Shown piece after piece: positions 61,415-64,000 of a stretch of DNA of 64,000 bases. The notes beneath the pieces were generated by a model. The model saw only the letters and a list, made by a program, of their open reading frames with translations. It made no database searches and was not told where the DNA came from. The position numbers were made by a program, and so were the translations under genes. Position 1 is the stretch's first letter; the number at the start of each line of letters is the position of its first letter. This DNA is from Amphimedon queenslandica (lineage: Eukaryota; Porifera; Demospongiae; Haplosclerida; Niphatidae), in assembly GCF_000090795.2 (NCBI RefSeq), contig NW_003546311.1:196395-260394 (forward strand), written 5' to 3'.

Positions 61415-63978
61415 TCAGTAGATATTGACTTCATACGAGAGACTGGCTCTACCATAGCTATTAACAGCAGTGCAGCTGTATGTTCCTCCATCAGTATGCG
61501 GATTGATGTTGTAGATAACCAGAGTGCCATTATGAAATACAGAGTATTTACTGCTCAGATCAATCAGTGTGGAGTTGTGCCTCCATCGGAGCAAAGGGAA
61601 TGGCCTGCCATAGTAAGGACAGTCTAAATTCTTGTGTGAAGTGTTTAGGATGACAGATTTATTAGTAGCTTCAACAATGAAAGGAGGAACTATTATAGAG
61701 AGGAAAGGAAGTGATAAATGGAATGAAGCATCAAAAAGATATAATAGGAAGTGATATTTCAATAGAGGAAACAAGGTCAAAGCGACATAACTCACCAACC
61801 ACTTCAACAAAGAAAATTTTTTTAACAACCCTTGCAACAAGACAGGTGTAATCTCCTTGATTGCTCAATGATACATCGTGTAGCTTAAGGAGAGTTGATG
61901 TAGAGTATCCTTCCCTTGATTGGAGTTTCTCTCCATTGTACCTCCACTCCATAATACCACCCCCGCCACCTTCTCCTCCTTCATTGATAAACTCACTGCA
62001 GTCTAAATCAACAATCGAATTATGGAGTACAATCATGTGCTCATCAGGTGCCCTAGCTGCAATAATAAAATAGCAATAACATCACGTGCAAATATTAGCT
62101 ATCAAATACAAACAAACACAAGGTCATGACCCAAGGGCTAGAGTATGTCTGTGTGTATGCATCACTCCTGGCAGATCAAAACAATTTCCTCAACTTTCAG
62201 TTAGCACGCCCCCTCACCATGAACTTGTACAAGTGCAGCAGATGTTGATATGCCATACTGATTTTTTGCAGAGCAACTGAAATTCCCAGACCACATAAAA
62301 CCAATACCAAACAGTGTCAGCGTCTTATTGCCATCTGTAATGAAAATCTCATCAGTTCCCCTCAACTTGATGTCATTATGATACCAATTAATCATTACAT
62401 CATAACCAGTCGGTCCTGTCACATGACAAGTCAACGAGAGAGTCCTTCCTGCTAACACTTGAGTGTCATTTAATAAACTGATAAAATATGGCGGCTCTGT
62501 AATAAAAAAAGGTATGAATTCATTTCTGCTTCACTACATGCAAATGTAGCAATTATTCAATTAAAGTATCTGATTCACTGTGTGGCATGTACTCTAACCT
62601 TTCCTTTCCTGTACATGAAGGAAGATTGTGTGTGTGAGTAGTCTGCCGGTTTTATTATAGACACAGATATACGCTCCTGCATGTAGTAAGTTGACCCCAT
62701 GTATCTCTAGTGACCCGTCATCTCTTTGTACTTCACCAGCAATAACAACAGAGCCTTGAGAATAAAGAAAATTGAATTTTAAAGATATAATTATTGTGCA
62801 ATGAACTTTCTACTTTCTATAATACCATTATACTTCCAGTATGAATCATTATGAGCCCCACAGGAAAGAACAATATTTGACCGAGTAAGAACAACCATGT
62901 CTTCCGAAGTACCGGCTGGTGACAAAAAGATTAGGATAGGGAAAAAGAAAGGAAATGGAGAGAATAGAGGAAGAGAGTGCCTGTAAAAGCTTACCTATTG
63001 TGATTGTAAATGATGCACCAAAATGAACAGCAGAAGTACCAACAATATTACTAGCAAGGCAGCGATAGGTTCCATCAAAAGATGAATTGACTCTGGTTAT
63101 TACAAGCGTTCCATTGGGAAGGACTTTATACTGATGTGAATTAATTTCTGATACATTAGTGCCATTGACGAACCAGTCATATCGAGGAGGAGGCAATCCA
63201 CTCGCTTGACAATCAAACGTTGTATCAGGTAGAGTGCCGATAGAAACTGAGAACTCACGATTGCAGCATGGTATACAGTCTGGGAGTTTTGTCAACACAG
63301 GAACCTCTATAGGAGAAAAAAAGAGAAGGAAAGATTGTGACATTTTAATAATGACAATGCACATACCAGTAGGATCCTTTATTTCAATAGGTATCTGTGC
63401 TGTATTAATACCAACAATATTAGTAGCAACACAAACATAATCTCCAGTATCAGACAATGAAGAATTGTTAATAATGAGAACACCATTATTAGATATGGTA
63501 GTATTTGTTGAATCGGTCTTGTTTAGTCTAACCCATTTTACTGATGGAGTAGGCAGACCAATAGCAATACAACTTATATTAATGTTATCTCCAGTCAAGT
63601 TTGATACTGGTCCTGGTGTAGTAGTGAATGATGGAAGAGCTATATAAGATGAAAGGAATAACATAAAAATATTTTTTCCATTAAAGCAGCATACTTGTTA
63701 TGTCCACTTGTACACTATAAGAATCAGTACCAACAGTATTATTAGCAGTACAAACATAAGTACCACCATCACTGACACTACTCCTCATGATGATAATGCT
63801 TTCACTGATGGTATAGAGACCAATGGAGATATTCTCACTCTCAACTGGGACACCATCTTTAGTCCACTGTACTAAAGGTGGTGGCCTACCAGTTGCTGTA
63901 CAATTGAGACTAATAGGATCCCCCAATCTTACAATCAGTGGCAGGAGCTGTGACTGAATTTTAGGACGAGATGTAACT
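61415..63978 (-). CDS. Immunoglobulin-superfamily protein, at least seven Ig domains (5' partial)
   Basis: The gene continues beyond the right edge. Ig domains occur about one per exon: 63697-63978 (DPISLNCTATGRPPPLVQWT, GGTYVCTANNTVG), 63366-63640 (NINISCIAIGLPTPSVKWVR, TGDYVCVATNIVG), 62998-63306 (TTFDCQASGLPPPRYDWFVN, DGTYRCLASNIVG), a shorter or diverged one around 62600-62920 (HAGAYICVYNKTGR), 62216-62497 (SLTCHVTGPTGYDVMINWYH, SGNFSCSAKN), 61795-62060 (NQGDYTCLVARV) and 61415-61689 (NLDCPYYGRPFPLLRWRHNS, GGTYSCTAVNSYG). Each keeps the two Cys, the Trp and the DxGxYxC motif. The frame ends right after the last Ig (YEVNIY), with no membrane helix or fibronectin domain in view, so the form seen would be secreted. 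The pattern resembles hemicentin- or NCAM-type arrays; no subtype can be assigned. Confidence 0.85.
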
Positions 63979-64000
63979 AGAAAATAATAAAATTTTTAAG

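Overview
The window looks like nuclear DNA of a marine invertebrate, most likely a demosponge of the Amphimedon type. This is an inference from overall character: AT-rich sequence, very compact genes with many short GT-AG introns (often 45-100 bp), metazoan-only families (TRAF, RGS22, GABA-B-like receptors, immunoglobulin superfamily, OS9, PH-containing formin), many class C GPCR-like genes, and abundant short non-autonomous repeats. There is one assembly gap (2152-2580).

Layout. 1-1120: repeat remnants. 1121-1954 (+): small Gly/Ala-rich orphan gene. Gap to 6533 (-): long Ser/Pro/Thr-rich protein. 6762-11339 (+): acinus (ACIN1), with an antisense intronless LRAT-domain gene nested in its last intron. 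11555-15614 (+): VPS9D1-like Rab-GEF. 15852-20592 (-): RGS22. 20748-21983 (+): derlin-1. 22241-23053 (-): ARL2BP. 23157-25601 (+): CLPTM1L. 25754-26888 (-): PDCD5. 26980-30226 (+): two tandem tartrate-resistant acid phosphatases. 30496-31137 (-): ML-domain (NPC2-like) protein. 31286-31976 (+): UBE2V. 32540-38832 (-): formin with N- and C-terminal PH domains. 39990-41451: element with terminal inverted repeats. 41511-44164 (+): SLC22-type transporter. 44367-46581 (-): OS9. 47163-48934 (-): TRAF. 49145-57364 and 57523-61221 (+): two tandem GABA-B-like receptors. 61415-63978 (-): chain of Ig domains running off the window.

Architecture. Genes are mostly arranged head to head with roughly 90-230 bp between start codons (SP-rich/ACIN1, RGS22/DERL1, ARL2BP/CLPTM1L, PDCD5/ACP5, NPC2-like/UBE2V, TRAF/GABA-B), so most promoters here are probably shared. 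Several products belong to common cellular themes without forming an operon: ER protein quality control (DERL1, OS9), ER/endosomal membranes and lipid handling (CLPTM1L, NPC2-like, VPS9D1), RNA processing (ACIN1) and signalling (TRAF, RGS22, GABA-B receptors).

The most unusual region is 51234-55988, one very large intron of the first GABA-B-like receptor. It holds two nearly identical intronless EF-hand genes, broken copies of the receptor's own flanking exons, at least two kinds of short inverted-repeat elements and an array of a ~180-200 bp dispersed repeat that recurs across the window. Exon boundaries were read by eye from splice motifs, reading phase and family resemblance. No database search was run.
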